NCBI RefSeq assembly: GCF_036884655.1
Contig: NC_088345.1
Location: 31,126,501-31,190,500, forward strand
Reading direction: 5' to 3'
DNA length: 64,000 bases
Source: Musa acuminata AAA Group
Taxonomy: Eukaryota > Streptophyta > Magnoliopsida > Zingiberales > Musaceae
A program made the translations under genes and the position numbers. Of the stretch, positions 36,791-49,281 are shown piece by piece. The notes beneath the pieces are model-generated. The model searched no databases. It worked only from the letters and a program-made list of their open reading frames with translations, and was not told the origin of the DNA. How positions within the stretch are numbered: position 1 is the stretch's first letter; every line of letters starts with the position of its first letter.

Positions 36791-37430
36791 GATCCTTATT
36801 TGTGGATGTGATGGCAGATAATATCCAAAAACATCACCATATCTTACTGTCTATTTCGCATTACTCATGAAAAAGATGAAAGATGTGATGGGTTGGATCC
36901 AAGCTAATACAATAATGAAATCTAATAGAGATGAGTGCCTTATAGTAAAGGAGAAGACATCCTCTTCATCGAAAATCAAAACTAATTTATGGATGATGCA
37001 CTATGATGACAATGTCATGGAACCGATAGTAAAGGTAAGGTTATAACATTTTCGTGTCAAAACTCATATCAACATCCTCACCTATGACGACTCCATAGAT
37101 GTTAGACACATGGCTTAACCAACTCAAAATCTATTTTACCCTCTCTTGCAATCATTGTAAAATGACATAATATATAAGAGAGAAGTATTGGAAGACTCAC
37201 CTAAAACTCTTCCCAAGAAGGTGAGGAAGAATGAAAAATGTCGGTGATGATCTTACCAAAATTGAGTCGGCTAATTGTGTGGATATACATTTATCGCTTA
37301 TGATAGGGCCAAATGTAAAAGACTTGAGTCCACCGAGTAGTCCAGAGGTTTGGGAAGATCTCTTCATGTTGCAAATTCAAGTACAACAAAAGTTTATCAA
37401 TGTCATCCGATAATAAAAAAAATCTCATCT
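36791..37430 (+). pseudogene. Ty3-gypsy gag pseudogene
   Basis: Broken plus-strand frames include a zinc-knuckle remnant at about 37147 (CNHCKMT, a stop, then REKYWKTHLKLFP), where the last cysteine is tyrosine. The same gag type occurs on the minus strand at 54690-56353. No intact domain remains. Confidence 0.6.
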
Positions 37431-38560
37431 TAACAAGCTTGATATATAAAGCACACTTCATTTGAATATTTTTTTAGGTTGGATCCAAAAAGATACGCTG
37501 AAGAGGATATATAGATAACATAAACTTTGCATTGCCCTTTAGCCTCATCTAATTGCACTTAGAGAAGGAACGACTAAAAGGAGGATGAAAGAAACTCAAG
37601 TACTCATTCCACATGAACTGTTTTAGTCTTGAATTAGATTGGAGATAACGTTTGTCAAGTAGAGTTGTCTCCATATATGAAGATGTAAATATGAAGAACT
37701 TAAAAGGTGCTCAAGCCATTGATGTTAGACAATAAGCCAAGCAAGATGTTGTCTTTGTTAAATGACTTAGTGATTAACAAATAGACTACTCAAAACAAAG
37801 ACACTATCATACTTAGCTCAAACTCAATTCGAGTCATACTTCAACTCAACTCAAATGTAGCCCACTCAAGCTCAAGCTCAAAGTTAAGTTTGATCAATTG
37901 AAAGAGTGAACCCAGCTCAATCCAAGTTGGATTCGAATTGGAAGAAGAGTTGGACTCCAATTAAGAGTCCTACTCTAGTTATAAGTCCTTGCTTTTACAA
38001 CTATAGCAACCCTAAATCAACAACAACCTAAGAAAGAGGTGTTGATGATTAAAAAGAAGAGGAGCGATGGAGAGAGGTAACCCCAAGATTGTAGCCCGAA
38101 GAGATTCAAGCTATCACTTATGATGTTTCACTCAAGAAGTCAGAGCCTGTTGCTTAATAAGTCTCTTCTTAGTTGTTTGTTTAGGTATTACTTAATTAGT
38201 CAGAGCTTGTTGCTTAATAAGTCTCTTCTAATTAAGAGGTTCAATATTTCATAATTACCTTTTTATAAGTCGCTCAAGAAGTAAGAGTTTATTACTTAAT
38301 AACTAGGTCTCTTTTTAGTTATTATTTTTCTTTTCAATCCTCTTTTGTTTCAATAACTCCATCAATCCTCCTACAAAGCATAAACTCACTCAAAGGAATG
38401 ATCAAAATCAATAAATCCTTCCCCTAAATGGATCATCTAGGGCCAATAGGTGAAATGTTGTAGTTTCTACAACGTCTTGGTCATGTTAAAAGCATCATGA
38501 GTTCATGTGGTCTACCTCTTTCAGTAGATAAACTTGAGTACCCTTATATGGAAGGGTCAA
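37431..38560 (+). repeat. Gypsy LTR-related sequence with short tandem repeats
   Basis: From about 37840 to 38450 it resembles 36300-36770 (AAGTTGGATTCGAATTGG; AGAGTCCTACTC; CCCTAAATGGATCAT). Within it, 'gtcagagcctgttgcttaataagtctcttct' recurs at about 38138 and 38199 and, diverged, at 38281, a roughly 61-bp repeat. No gene is seen. Confidence 0.45.
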
Positions 38561-39830
38561 CACCTTTCTTGCTTTGAGCTCCTCCATTAGGCCCTTAAAC
38601 TCTTAGTCCTTTTTATATATACTTGTAGTTATCATGTAAATTCAGCTACTCCTACATCCGAATAGACAAGCAAAGACTCATGATCAAGGGTCATGATAAT
38701 ATATCAGCTAGCTTGTTTTGTATTTCTTTTTTGTATATGATTATGTGGTTGAATTGCTATGATATCTACTTCATATGTCGAGCTTCTTGTAGTTTGGACA
38801 ATATTTGTAAGAATTAAAGTGGGTGATGATTATTCTATGTGATCATCTCCATTCCAAGGAGATGCACGAACCAATTCTTGATTACTTGGTATACCACAAG
38901 TAATTCTTTATCATATATTGGATAGTTCTATTGAGATTCTTAAAACATCTCAAAATGGTACACCACGATTTGACCATCTTGCATCATATTTGTCCCATTG
39001 CATATATGAACATGTTCACCTCCAACTTTAAGGGTCTTTGTAGGTTAACAAGTCTATGATGGAAGCCCCTTGATGATTTTCCTCTTCCCCAAGGGGAACA
39101 TATCATTGTGTTCTATCATCCACTCAAAATTTTGACTTACCTTGGTAAAGAGTATAATGGTGTAGCAATGATGGAGATGTTTTAGATGAACTTATAGAGA
39201 TATTAGCATGCTACCATAAAGCTTCGAATCTCCATAGTCATCCTTGGTTTTGGCCACTCTAGGATCTCCTTAATTTTGTTTAGGTCGATCTTGATTTTTT
39301 CTTTACCAATGATAAAAGGTTTGTTTCCTAAACTAACACTTCTTCGGGTTGGGCCATAGTTAGTGTTTCTCCAAAAGGTCAAAAATCTATGGCACATGCT
39401 CAATGGCATGAACTTGGCAAAGATGTTGCAAAGTTCAAATGGTACGATCAGCTACTCGAACAACCCTGAATGCATTTTGAAGTTCATTTTCCACATGTCT
39501 TCTTCTTAGATTCAGACTTGATGATAGCCTAATTGTAGTCCAACTTGGTGAAGATAGTGGTATGTTGGAGCTGATCCAACAAATAATCCATCTGATGTAA
39601 AGGATATCGATTTTTTACTGTGATCTTATTTAAGGCATGGTAGTTGATGCACATGTATCCTTTTTTATCCTTCTTTGACGTTATCACCATTGATGATCCA
39701 TAAGATAGTTTGATGATGTTGCTTTAAGTAAGCTTAGTCATTTGTTGCTGGATTTTTTTCATTCTCCAAAACTAAGTTCTAGTATATGTTGAGATTCAGT
39801 AGTGATGTGTTGTATGTTGTGTTCTACTAC
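38561..39830 (-). pseudogene. Ty3-gypsy RT and RNase H pseudogene
   Basis: In minus-strand order: a YMCINYHALNK-type segment (about 39630), LDQLQHTTIFTKLDYN (about 39560), the KIKIDLNKIKEILEWPKP and EIRSFM motifs between RT and RNase H (about 39260), then RNase H-like YDKE..LVVYQVIKNWFVHLLG (about 38900). Stops and frameshifts are frequent, and the RT catalytic YxDD box is not intact. Members copy element RNA into DNA; this one is dead. Confidence 0.75.
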
Positions 39831-40446
39831 TCGCTATGGAGGGAGTCTATTGTTTTCAATGAAGAGGTTGGGATGCCTATTGATGAGTTCTTGTAACTTA
39901 TCATCATCCTTTTACTTGCATATCATTGATAAGGTTAATGCTTACATTCCCATCATAATTCCCATCATAATTGATCAGATGAGCATTAACATGAATCTTA
40001 AGCATATGTTTGCTGTCCATTTTTGCTTGGTCAACTATCATGAGATTGATGACACGTTTACTTTTTTCTCACTTAACAATAAATCATTTGCCATCCTTCA
40101 TGAAATCATATTGCTAGGGTCGGCGATAGTAGATGACATCTTGGTCTCAAAGGTATGCACTTGTGAAGATTACCTAGCATGTGTTAAGGGGCACCACTTT
40201 ATACAATAACTCAATATATTTGCTGAAGATGAAGCAAAATTTACATTGCTGATCCATCTTCATCTCCATATCTATTTGGATCTAAACCAATATATATGGA
40301 TTCGAATGAGGTGTGGTTTATAGTCCAAGCTTCTAGACCAAGTTTACTGGGATGAAATTCTTTTGATTGTCGATGTTGATGATGATATTGATGAGTTCTT
40401 GCTTCACTTGAATTTTTTAAACTATTGGATCAATGGATAGACTCAA
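39831..40446 (-). other. Upstream gypsy-related or unassigned sequence
   Basis: Continues the gypsy pseudogene in orientation, but I cannot align it to protease or gag with confidence. The plus-strand open frame 39802-40209 has no recognised motif and is probably antisense chance. Confidence 0.3.
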
Positions 40447-40681
40447 TGCTAGCTAGACAGCCCATTGGTTCAACACATAATGGCTTTAATAGCTCACAAC
40501 CCATAAAAGGGCTGAAAACTGTACCAATGTAATTCAAAAAAGGGAGGAGGAAAGGGTAGAAAAATAAGATAAAAAAGAAAGGAAAAAAGATAAGGATAAT
40601 GTAGAGATTGTTCTCAATCATTCAAGCAGTGTTATCATCTTAGGTTAGATCAGATTTATAGTGAACTCTTATTGTGATTAC
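40447..40681 (+). repeat. Partial copia LTR split by a later insertion
   Basis: Matches the start of the LTR at 54097 (TAGACAGCCCATT...TTCAACCCATA... GTGAACTCTTGCTGTGATTAC) and stops at GATTAC where the next LTR begins. It is the likely 5' LTR of the element whose 3' part lies at 51690-54660. Confidence 0.65.
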
Positions 40682-43469
40682 TGTTAGGGTCAAAATTGGC
40701 ACTAAGAGGGGGGGGGGTAAATTAGTGCTTTTGGTAAAAACATCAGTTTAAAAATTTTCGTTAGATAAAGCCCATAATAGAAATACATTTAAACTTAAAA
40801 ACATTTATATGAGTGCAAGAAAAAGTAGTAGATAGTTAAATAAGAAAGCAACGAAGGTAAATAGTAAGATAATAGGGCATATCAAATTTATAGTGGTTCG
40901 ATCGTCGTGACCTACGTCCACTCCCGATTCCTCCTCCGTCGAGGCCATTAGTGTTCACTAATGATCTTCTTTCAATGGACAAAGATCAACTACCCTTATA
41001 GCTCTTTTCTTCTTTTGATAAGCTCAGGAGAGAACCTTTATATCCCCTTTTTATAAGGTAACCCTCACACACCTCCCTTAGATTAACTTCTAAGCTTAAG
41101 AAGGAGGTAACTAAATGTTTTGGTAGAGTTTTCTCAGTTTTTTCTTAAGAATTCTTGCTACTTTTTTTGCAGCCTAAGTGGGGTATTTATAGGCCCTAAA
41201 TAGTCTAAAAAATGAAGCCAAAAATTTAAAATTTCAAGTCTTTCGGGTACGGGTGGTACCACCACACACATTGGGCGGGACCACCATCTATCAGTTTGAC
41301 ACTAGGCGGTACCACCGCCTGACAAACTAACACTGGGAGGTACCATTGCCCAGTCTGACGGTACCACCATTTGACAACCTCGGAGACTAAGTTTTTGACT
41401 TTTCTAGCTCATAGGTGGTTCCACCACTAGACCCAACTTTTGGGTCACTAAATGAGCCTCCCAATGAGCCCAAGTTAGTCCCAATTTAGACGCAATTGGC
41501 TCCTAATTGAGTTAGCATGATTACAATAAAAACTAACTCAATTAACCTCTTAAACTACTTATAAATGATTATAACGTGAGAATACTATGTTGTTTGGCAT
41601 GTCATTGGTTCATCTGAAGCTTCGTTTGATCCTTCAATGCATCATCCTCTTCTTCAGTGTATTACCCAATCGATATGTTGGCCTCCTGTTGTTGGGAAAT
41701 CTTGGGGGCGACATTACATGCGCAGTGGAAGAACAAGAAAACAAAATCCCCGATTCCCAAAGAGATGTTCGTCGTCGTGCGAAGATTGGTGCGCAAAATC
41801 CGCGAAACTTAAAACTACGTATAGAGTAGATTGTGTTACCTAGGGAGATCGTATATCCCTGTTTCCTTGCAGATCCTTAGGAGATGGTGAAGGAGGTCAA
41901 GCATCCTTCTCTCTAGCGGTGATCCACACAGCAGGGTTGCGATGATGCTCCTCAAACTCCAGGCCTGCTCTGAGGTGGAGAGGGGGAGGAGAATAGGAAA
42001 GGCAAGCAAAGGCTCTAGCCTATGAGGCTCTGAATCCCTCCTATTTATAGAGGTCCCCTATCAAACCCTAATGGGTAATCCCCTAGTGGGTATTGGATCT
42101 ACATTCAATAAGACAAGGGCTTCGTCGGATATCTCATACCCGAACCTCTACTCATCGCAATGCCTACCATATGTGTGTGACCCTCTAGGCCCAATATCAA
42201 GCTAGCCGTGAGTCAAACCTGTCAGAACTCCTTCTAACTCAGTGAATTATTATCTCTGTAATAATTCACTCGACTCATCAAGCTAGGCCCAATTATTATC
42301 TCTGTAATAATTCACTCTAGGCCACTACGCCGTTGTCCCCAGACGATATAGGGGAATCCAATCCATTGGACTTGTCTGTCCTTAGTTATTGTGTACCTAT
42401 AGTCCCTCATCCATCTAATATCCCTGAGACCGTATATCGAGCATGGTGCTGTCAGACCCATATGGTTTCTTCTCGAGTCTGGCTCTAATTGGATTCTCTT
42501 GGAGAACTCTTTCTCTTTCAACCCGAATGAGCCTGGCCAGGGATTTTTTCTGAGCAAGAATACATGGGATATTCCTCTCATGACGCCGAGAGTGGATGAT
42601 CCTCTATCGACACTCAATAGCCCTCGTAAGATCGACTACCACTCCCAATGACCAGCTGTACTAGATCTAGGACAGCCAAACCTATAAGTCTGGTATCAAA
42701 GAGTGGAGCACTCATACAGGACATCCTTGGTGTCTCAAGTCTAAGGACCAGATATACCACTAGGACTACGGAATTGTTGTTTGACAATAAGGCATCATCA
42801 ACCATCCAACATTCCGTAAGCGGATCAATTAGTGAACTCATTCTCCAATGAGCACTTGTACTGTATCCCTAGTGTCCCTACACGAGCAGCTATGAGACAA
42901 GCTGCATCCATCATATGGACGGGTATACAGCATACCAGTCTGTCTGGTTATCACGATGTCCCTCTCGAGTAACCTATGATCGGGATTATTTAGGATATGT
43001 GTTTAAAGGTGAATCGATCTCATTATTGTGATCTCATCACGATCCGATTCCCATTACACAAATCCAAGGACATCACAATATATATATGCATATATGCAAT
43101 AGTTATAAAGTGATATATGCCAAAATATAGCAAGCAAAAAAATTCTATATCAAGTCACATGTGTCATCACTCACGTGATTGGCTTGCTGGGCACCTATGA
43201 CTAGCACCTGTAACATCCAATTTCCTTAGTGTAATATCTGATCCTTCGACCTGATGCTCAAACTCATGGCACGAAGTCCTTCCTGCATGTTGACTAGTCT
43301 TTCGGCCCGATGTCCAATCTTTTGACATGATTCACTATGGCCCAACGTATGATTCTTCCTACTTCAATCAATTTTTCTTTCTATGATCAAGTTAGTCCTG
43401 CATCACTCAAACAAACATTAGATCATAACTTCATTAATTGATTTCATCATTAAAATCCGAGATTCAACA
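40682..43469 (-). repeat. Family-1-type 3' LTR, interrupted by a solo LTR
   Basis: Starts TGTTAGGGTC, ends GATTCAACA, and is followed by a mutated polypurine tract complement (TCTCCCGCTTTTTT). Without the inserted 1517 bp and one TSD copy it is 1266 bp. It carries a G-run near 40710, a TATTTATAG box complement near 41186 and a short dyad array (41250-41420). The internal region continues at 43470-43579 and again at 51327-51685, on either side of a nested element. Confidence 0.75.
41690..43206 (-). mobile_element. Solo LTR (1517 bp) with CCTGT target duplication
   Basis: The termini are TGTTGGGAAA and ATGACTAGCA, flanked on both sides by CCTGT (41685-41689 and 43207-43211). Orientation is taken from a TATA box (CTATAAATAGG on the minus strand, about 42050). 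No internal region is present, so it is a product of LTR-LTR recombination. A fragment of the same family is at 14817-15553. Short open frames inside it are not genes. Confidence 0.9.
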
Positions 43470-43579
43470 ATCTCCCGCTTTTTTATGATGACAACTAATT
43501 GATGACGGAGTTTCACTAAAATTCTCCTATCCATATGCTATATTGAATTAAAGTAAACTCGATTTCAAAAAGAGTGATA
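43470..43579 (-). repeat. Internal fragment of the interrupted family-1-type element
   Basis: Polypurine tract complement and 'gatgacggagtt' sequence as in 7860 and 45610. It ends at TGATA, the target site of the nested element. Confidence 0.7.
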
Positions 43580-45586
43580 TGTTAGGATCAAGAGCACTAA
43601 GAGGAGGGGGGGGGGGGGGGGGGGGGTAAATTAGTTCAGCGGTTTTCTTTCTACGATTAAAACTGCGTTCATACGATAAAAGCGATTTCGATATGAAAGC
43701 CAATTCTAAGATTACTTTAACTTAAGATTAAGCGAGATGACGTTAAAGTAAATCTATGAAGGTAGTTTGCAGTTATGATGGAAATCAGAATATAAGCGCA
43801 AATTGAAATACGATGTTCGTACGATAAAAGCGATTTCGGTATGAAAGCCGATTCGTAAACCACTTTAACTTGAGATGAAGCGAGATGCAGTTAAAGCAAA
43901 GATATAAAGGCAGTTTGCAGTTATGATGGAAATCAGAACGTAAGCGCAAACTGAAATATGATGTTCGTACAATAAAACTGATTTGCGTCTAAACGCCGAT
44001 TCGAAAAGCATTGAACTTTTGAAGCACGTTCGTAAAAGCACAGAAGGCAATAAGCTATTGAGGAGGTTTGCAGTAAAGATAAGATGCTCAAAGTAAATGC
44101 AAATCGAGATTTAGAGTGGTTCGGTCAATCTTGACCTACTCCACTTTTGGCTTCCTCCATCGACGAGGTCACCGATGTCAACTAGAGGCCTTCCTTCAAT
44201 AGGCGAAGGCCAACCACCCTTTTATAGTTTCACTCTTTTTGACGGGCTTAGGAGACAACCCTTACAGAATTTCCTTTCCTCTCTTAACAGATTAGAACTT
44301 GGAAGAAAAGAGGAAGAAGAACTTTCAACTCATACAACACTTTTGAGCTCTAAAATCACAAAGTAAAATCAGAATTTCGGTGGTTTCTGGGTCCCCTTTC
44401 AATGCTGAAAGGGTGGGGTATTTATAGGCCCCAACCCAGTTTGAATTTGGAACTCAAAACTGTCAATTCCCGGAATTCCGGGATCTGGCGGTTGCACCGC
44501 CTGGCAGAGCTCGAAGACTGAGCCTCTGGGCGATGCCACCTCCTGTCAGGGGCGGTTGCACCTCCTGCCAAAGCTCGAAGACTGAGCTCAGGCGGTGCCA
44601 CCTCCTGACTAAGGCGGTTGAACCGCTCAGCCAGAGCTTAGAGACCGAGCCCAGGTGGTGCCACCTCTATCAGGGGCGGTTGCACCTCCTGCCAGAGCTC
44701 AGGCGGTGCCACCGCCTGACTGAGGCGGTTGAATCGCCAGGCAGAAATCAGGGTCCGAATGGGTTGATCCATTCGGCCCAATTTGGGTTTTTCAGGGGCC
44801 CAATTGCCCCGAGATTAAGTTAATGGGATCACCTCCCATTTCCAACTTAATCATTGTGCTAACTACGATATTTCCTAAGATATTTACTGCAACTTGCTCC
44901 GGTGCGTCAATCGCTTCTTCCGGCGAGCTTCCGGCGAACTTCCGTCGATCATCCGATGAACCCTCGGTGATGCTCCTGCGGACTTCTGACAAACTCCTGG
45001 ACTTGTGACGATCCACATGGCGAGTTCCGACGAGCTACTTTGGCAAGCTCATGGACTTCTCGGATTTGTTCCCGCAGAACCTCCGACGACTGTCCGAACT
45101 TCCGTCGAACTCTCGAACTCCCAACGTGATCATTGTCTTGACTCCGGCGCAACTCCTGCTGCATGTCTTTCTTCCATCGTAGTTAATCCTGCACACTTAA
45201 AACAAAACTTCGATCGAGACAATTAATCCTAAGCAATTAACCAAGTTGTCCAACATGTCATTGGTCCCTCGACGCTTCGTCCGATTCTTCAGCGCATCGT
45301 CCTCTCCTGCAGCCTATTGCCCAATCGGTCAATTGACTCCGCAAATCCGATATCCTTGGCACAATACCCGCTCTTCTTGGCCCGATGCCCAAGTCCACGG
45401 CCCGAAGCCTTCTGTCGACCGATCCACCGGCCCGACGTCCAATCTCCTGACATGTTCCTCCGGCACAACATGATTTTCCTGCTTTAATTGTCTCATCCTG
45501 ATCGAAGCATCCTGCATCACTCAAAACACAGATTAAATCATAAACATATATCAAGTAGTTTCATTATCAAAATACGAGATTCAACA
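43580..45586 (-). repeat. 3' LTR of copy A
   Basis: TG...CA termini. A run of about 24 G at 43603-43626 marks the LTR end next to its outer boundary. The dyad array is at about 44484-44735, next to a TATTTATAG box complement near 44420. CTTCCGGCGA-type repeats lie at 44915-45000. Confidence 0.9.
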
Positions 45587-45606
45587 ATCTCCCCCTTTTT
45601 GATGAT
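45587..45606 (-). other. Polypurine tract of copy A
   Basis: ATCTCCCCCTTTTTGATGAT in plus orientation, adjacent to the 3' LTR; purine-rich on the coding strand. Confidence 0.8.
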
Positions 45607-48285
45607 GACAACCACTTGATGACGGAGTTAAACTTAACTCCCCCTATCAATATGCCATATTGATAGAATCTTGAATTCAAACTGAATTCAAGTCATTGCA
45701 ATATTCATCATGAATACTTGCAACACGTTAGCATGAACTTATGCATAAACTTATGCATAATATCATACTTCTCCCCCTTTGTCATCAACAAAAAGGAGAA
45801 GTCCAACTATTCTTGTGTTTGGAATATCAGTTTAACTTATTGCATGAAAAACATAATATCAAGTTTTATCATCATGCGGTTTTGAAGCTAGAAAATTTAG
45901 CAAATGTTACATCATGCTTAGAACATTCAAGCTATCAAGTTTTAGATATGCAAGTTTTACAGCATACAAGATAGCACTTTTAGAACATGCAAGCTAGCAA
46001 TGTTACAACATTTTAGAACTTGCAAGCTAGCAATTTAGAGATGTTCAAGAAGGCAACTCTTGCTTCTTGAAATATGCAAGTTGCAAGCTAGCAAATTTTT
46101 GCTTCCTTTGCAATGTTTGAGCTCGCAATTTTGCTTCCATTGCAAGGTGTAAGTTTAGCATGTTTAATTTTCTTGAGATAGCAACTATTTGCTTCTCTTT
46201 ATACTACAAGCTAGTAATTTTTATGATATGCAAGTTTTACTACATACAAGCTAGCAAAAATTTCGAAAGCAAATGCAAGATAGCTTTCTTGTGTAAGCTT
46301 ATGATTCTTGCTTCCTATTGCAATGTGCAAGTTGCAAGTTTTGCTTCTTGAGATAGGCAAGATAGCACTTTTACAATTTTTGTTTGGCTAGCTTGTGATG
46401 TTCAAGATAACAAGCTCTTTCTTCTCTTTTGAGAAGTGTCATTTTTGCTTTCTTTGTAAGGTGCAAGCTAGCAAAATGCCAAACTAGCAAGAGATAATGT
46501 TTTACATGAGGCAAGCAAACAATTTGGCAAGTGTTACATTTGCATCTTCTCTTTAGAGGAGTGTAATTTGTGCTTTCGTCTTGAATTGTGTAAGCTAGCT
46601 AGTTTGCCTCTTTTCATGATGTCCACGCTAGAAATTCTTGCTCCCCCTTTGTCATTGTAAAAAAGAAGGGAAGTCCCTTTTTTCAATTTTCAGATTATGA
46701 CAAAGGTAAGTATCAATTTTATTTGTGCATCATTATATATTCAAATTAAAACATACACAATTTCAAAAACCTTATTTTTCATGCACAATACCGAAAGATA
46801 AATCAATCATCATTAATGGGTATATCATACATGATACTCAAACATTAAAATTTTTAAGCATTTATCAACATGTTGATCATGATACCAAACATTCATCATT
46901 TAAAGCATTAATGATACATATCATATGCAATACATCATGTACATCATTGTCATAAGTATTGCATGCATCATTTCAAATTCATGAATATTTCATCATTGCA
47001 TGCATAATGCCAAATCATAAACTATACAATTATCATTAATGCATGATTCCTTATCATCATTTATTTTGTAACATGATGGTACTAAATTTGTCAAATTACA
47101 TTCTACCATACATGATCGAAACTTCTTATTTGTGTACATCAAAACAAATTAATGAATATTTCATGTATTCTTATCATCACATAAGGAATATCAAGAAGAA
47201 TTATTAAGTGATGAGATAAACATTTCATGAATACAAGGAATTGCATAAAAATCATATCATGAAAGATTAGAACATGTGAATACCAAAAGACATGATTTCT
47301 TTTTGAAAAACCTACTCCATAATTAATCAAAAGAAAATCTTAGGAGAACGATTAATGAAAAAATCTTGAATCATAATAAATCTTAATTTGTAAATATCAC
47401 GGAACCAAGATCATGATTTTGGATAAAACTCATTCAAATTCAAATCACCAAAAATCATTTTTATGGTTCACAAAATTCGTAACATAAGTAGATTCATGAT
47501 TTCATTGATAATATATTTTTCCCTTTTTTAAGTATTTCATTTTAAGTGATTGATTTCATGTTAGCATGCTTTTTCATTTATGTTAAACTTGCATCAATGT
47601 TTAGGATCGAAAAATGAATTTCATCATAAAACCATCAAGATCAATAGATTCTCAAAAATGAATTATTATGATCAAGAAAATCCGAAAAAGAAATTTAACA
47701 CTTTCATGCATTCGGACAAGGTTTTGCTATAGATTTTCAAGTTCAATCATGAAGATAAAATATGCTCATGATCATAAATTTTTTTGTATAAACAAAAAAA
47801 AACACATGTTATTAAGGCATGTAATAGTGTAAAATCATCATGGCAATTAAGTGATTTGAACATTGAATCAAGAAAGTCCGAAAAATAATCTTAACAAGTT
47901 CATGCATTCGAGCACATATTTGTCATAGTTTTTCAAATACACTTATGAAAATAACACATGCTTATCATCATGTATACCTTAAAATCTGATGCATAAAATT
48001 GTTAATCAAAATATTTAATATTACATCATTATGCATTTCTTCAAATCAAACATGATTTTTTTAATCAAAATCGAGAAATAACAATGGAAATCAACGTAAT
48101 ACACATTATTACTTCTTAACCATGATTTCATATTTTCAATCAAAATCATTTTATTTGTTTATCATAAAATATGCAATATTATCATTTTCGAAATTACTTA
48201 GCATGATCATAATTTTTTTTTTTAAACATGTAATTTTTTATGAAAATTAATTCTAAACTAAAAAAGAAAATACATCATGAGAGCA
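45607..48285. repeat. Non-coding internal region of copy A
   Basis: Zone 1 (about 45880-46640) is built of short diverged units around GCAAGCTAGCAATTTTGCTTC. Zone 2 (about 46690-48280) is ATCAT-rich. No pol homology was recognised on either strand. The same two zones occur in copy B (7869-9861), and zone 1 also at 51550-51670. Confidence 0.7.
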
Positions 48286-49245
48286 TCAAGTAATTTCAAA
48301 ATAAATTAGGGGGATTTCAATTACCTCATCATTGAAAGCGGTTAAGGCATAGTTTGCCACCTCGCCTTTCTTGATTTTCTCCTCATCTTTGGAGGAGCTC
48401 GATTCATCCCACTTTGTGTTCTTCTTCTTTGGCCTCTTCCTTCGTTCAAGTTTATTATTTATTTTAGATTTTTGTTTAATAAACTTATTAAGATTTAGTG
48501 TTCGAAGTTCAAGTTCATCATTGTCCTCATCACTTGAGTCATCGCTCAAGTGGTATTCATTTGTTCGGAGTTCCAAATCCTTCCTGTTCTTTGGAAGGTG
48601 ATTTTGTTCATCATGTTCATCATGTGCATTGTGCACCATTTCATATGTCATCAACAAACCAATTAGTTCTTCAAGTGGTAACTTGTTTAGGTTTTTAGCT
48701 TCTTGTATTGCAGTTACTTTTGAATCCCGCTTCTTAGAAAGAGAACGCAAAATCTTGTTTATGAGTTCAAAATCCGAAAAATATTTTCCAAGAGCTCTTA
48801 AACTATTGACGACATCCGTGAAACGGGTGTACATGTCGCCTATATTCTCGCTTGATTGCATTCGAAAAAGCTCAAAATCATGCAATAAAATGTTAACTTT
48901 CGAGTCTTTGACTCTACTAGTTCCCTTGTGCGTGATTTCAAGTGTTCGCCAAATGTCAAAAGCCGTTTCGCACATAGAAATCCGATTGAACTCATTTTTA
49001 TCCAAAGCGCAAAATAAGGCATTCATAGCCTTTGTGTTTAAAGAAAAATACTTCTTCTCCAAATCCGACCATTCGTTCATCGGTTTAGAGGGAAGTTGAA
49101 AACCGTTTTCAACGATATTCCATAAATCCAAATTCATAGAAATAAGAAAGATCCTCATTCAGGTCTTCCAATAAGTGTAGTCCGTCCCATTGAACATGGG
49201 TGGACGTGTAATAGAATGGCCCTCTTGGTTTCCGGCATATGCCTT
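48286..49245 (-). pseudogene. gag-like (UBN2) gene of copy A
   Basis: Minus-strand homology begins at 49245, where the start codon found in the copy at 62066 is AAG. Codon CGA of the WKTRM motif is TGA. Downstream, 49158-48286 is open for 290 codons, with the Retrotran_gag_2 motifs WSDLEKKYFSLN, NALFCALDKNEFNR, FELFRMQSSE, MYTRFTDVVNSLRALGK and LPLEEL, then an acidic, Lys-rich tail ending YFEIT. A CCHC knuckle is absent. The product would be a capsid-like protein. Whether the shorter 290-aa form is made is unknown. Confidence 0.8.
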
Positions 49246-49281
49246 CTCTCTTGGGTTTTAATCCGTTTGAGAGTTAACCCC

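Noticed and set aside
38561..39830. Integrated pararetrovirus (badnavirus-like) as the source of the RT sequence
   Set aside because: The order RT, then RNase H, with the EILEWPKP-type linker, fits Ty3-gypsy elements, and no movement or coat protein region was recognised.
39802..40209. 135-codon plus-strand frame
   Set aside because: Lies opposite gypsy-derived sequence, is low in complexity, and has no motif.
42312..42851. Short frames within 41690-43206
   Set aside because: They lie inside a solo LTR and have no domain.
46000..46640. CRISPR-like array from the regular GCTAGC repeats
   Set aside because: Units are diverged and unevenly spaced, without constant repeats and unique spacers; plant retroelement context.
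48371..49099. Serine-rich plus-strand frames at 48371-48601 and 48629-49099
   Set aside because: Antisense shadows of the gag-like gene of copy A; the same shadow occurs at 62212-62556.
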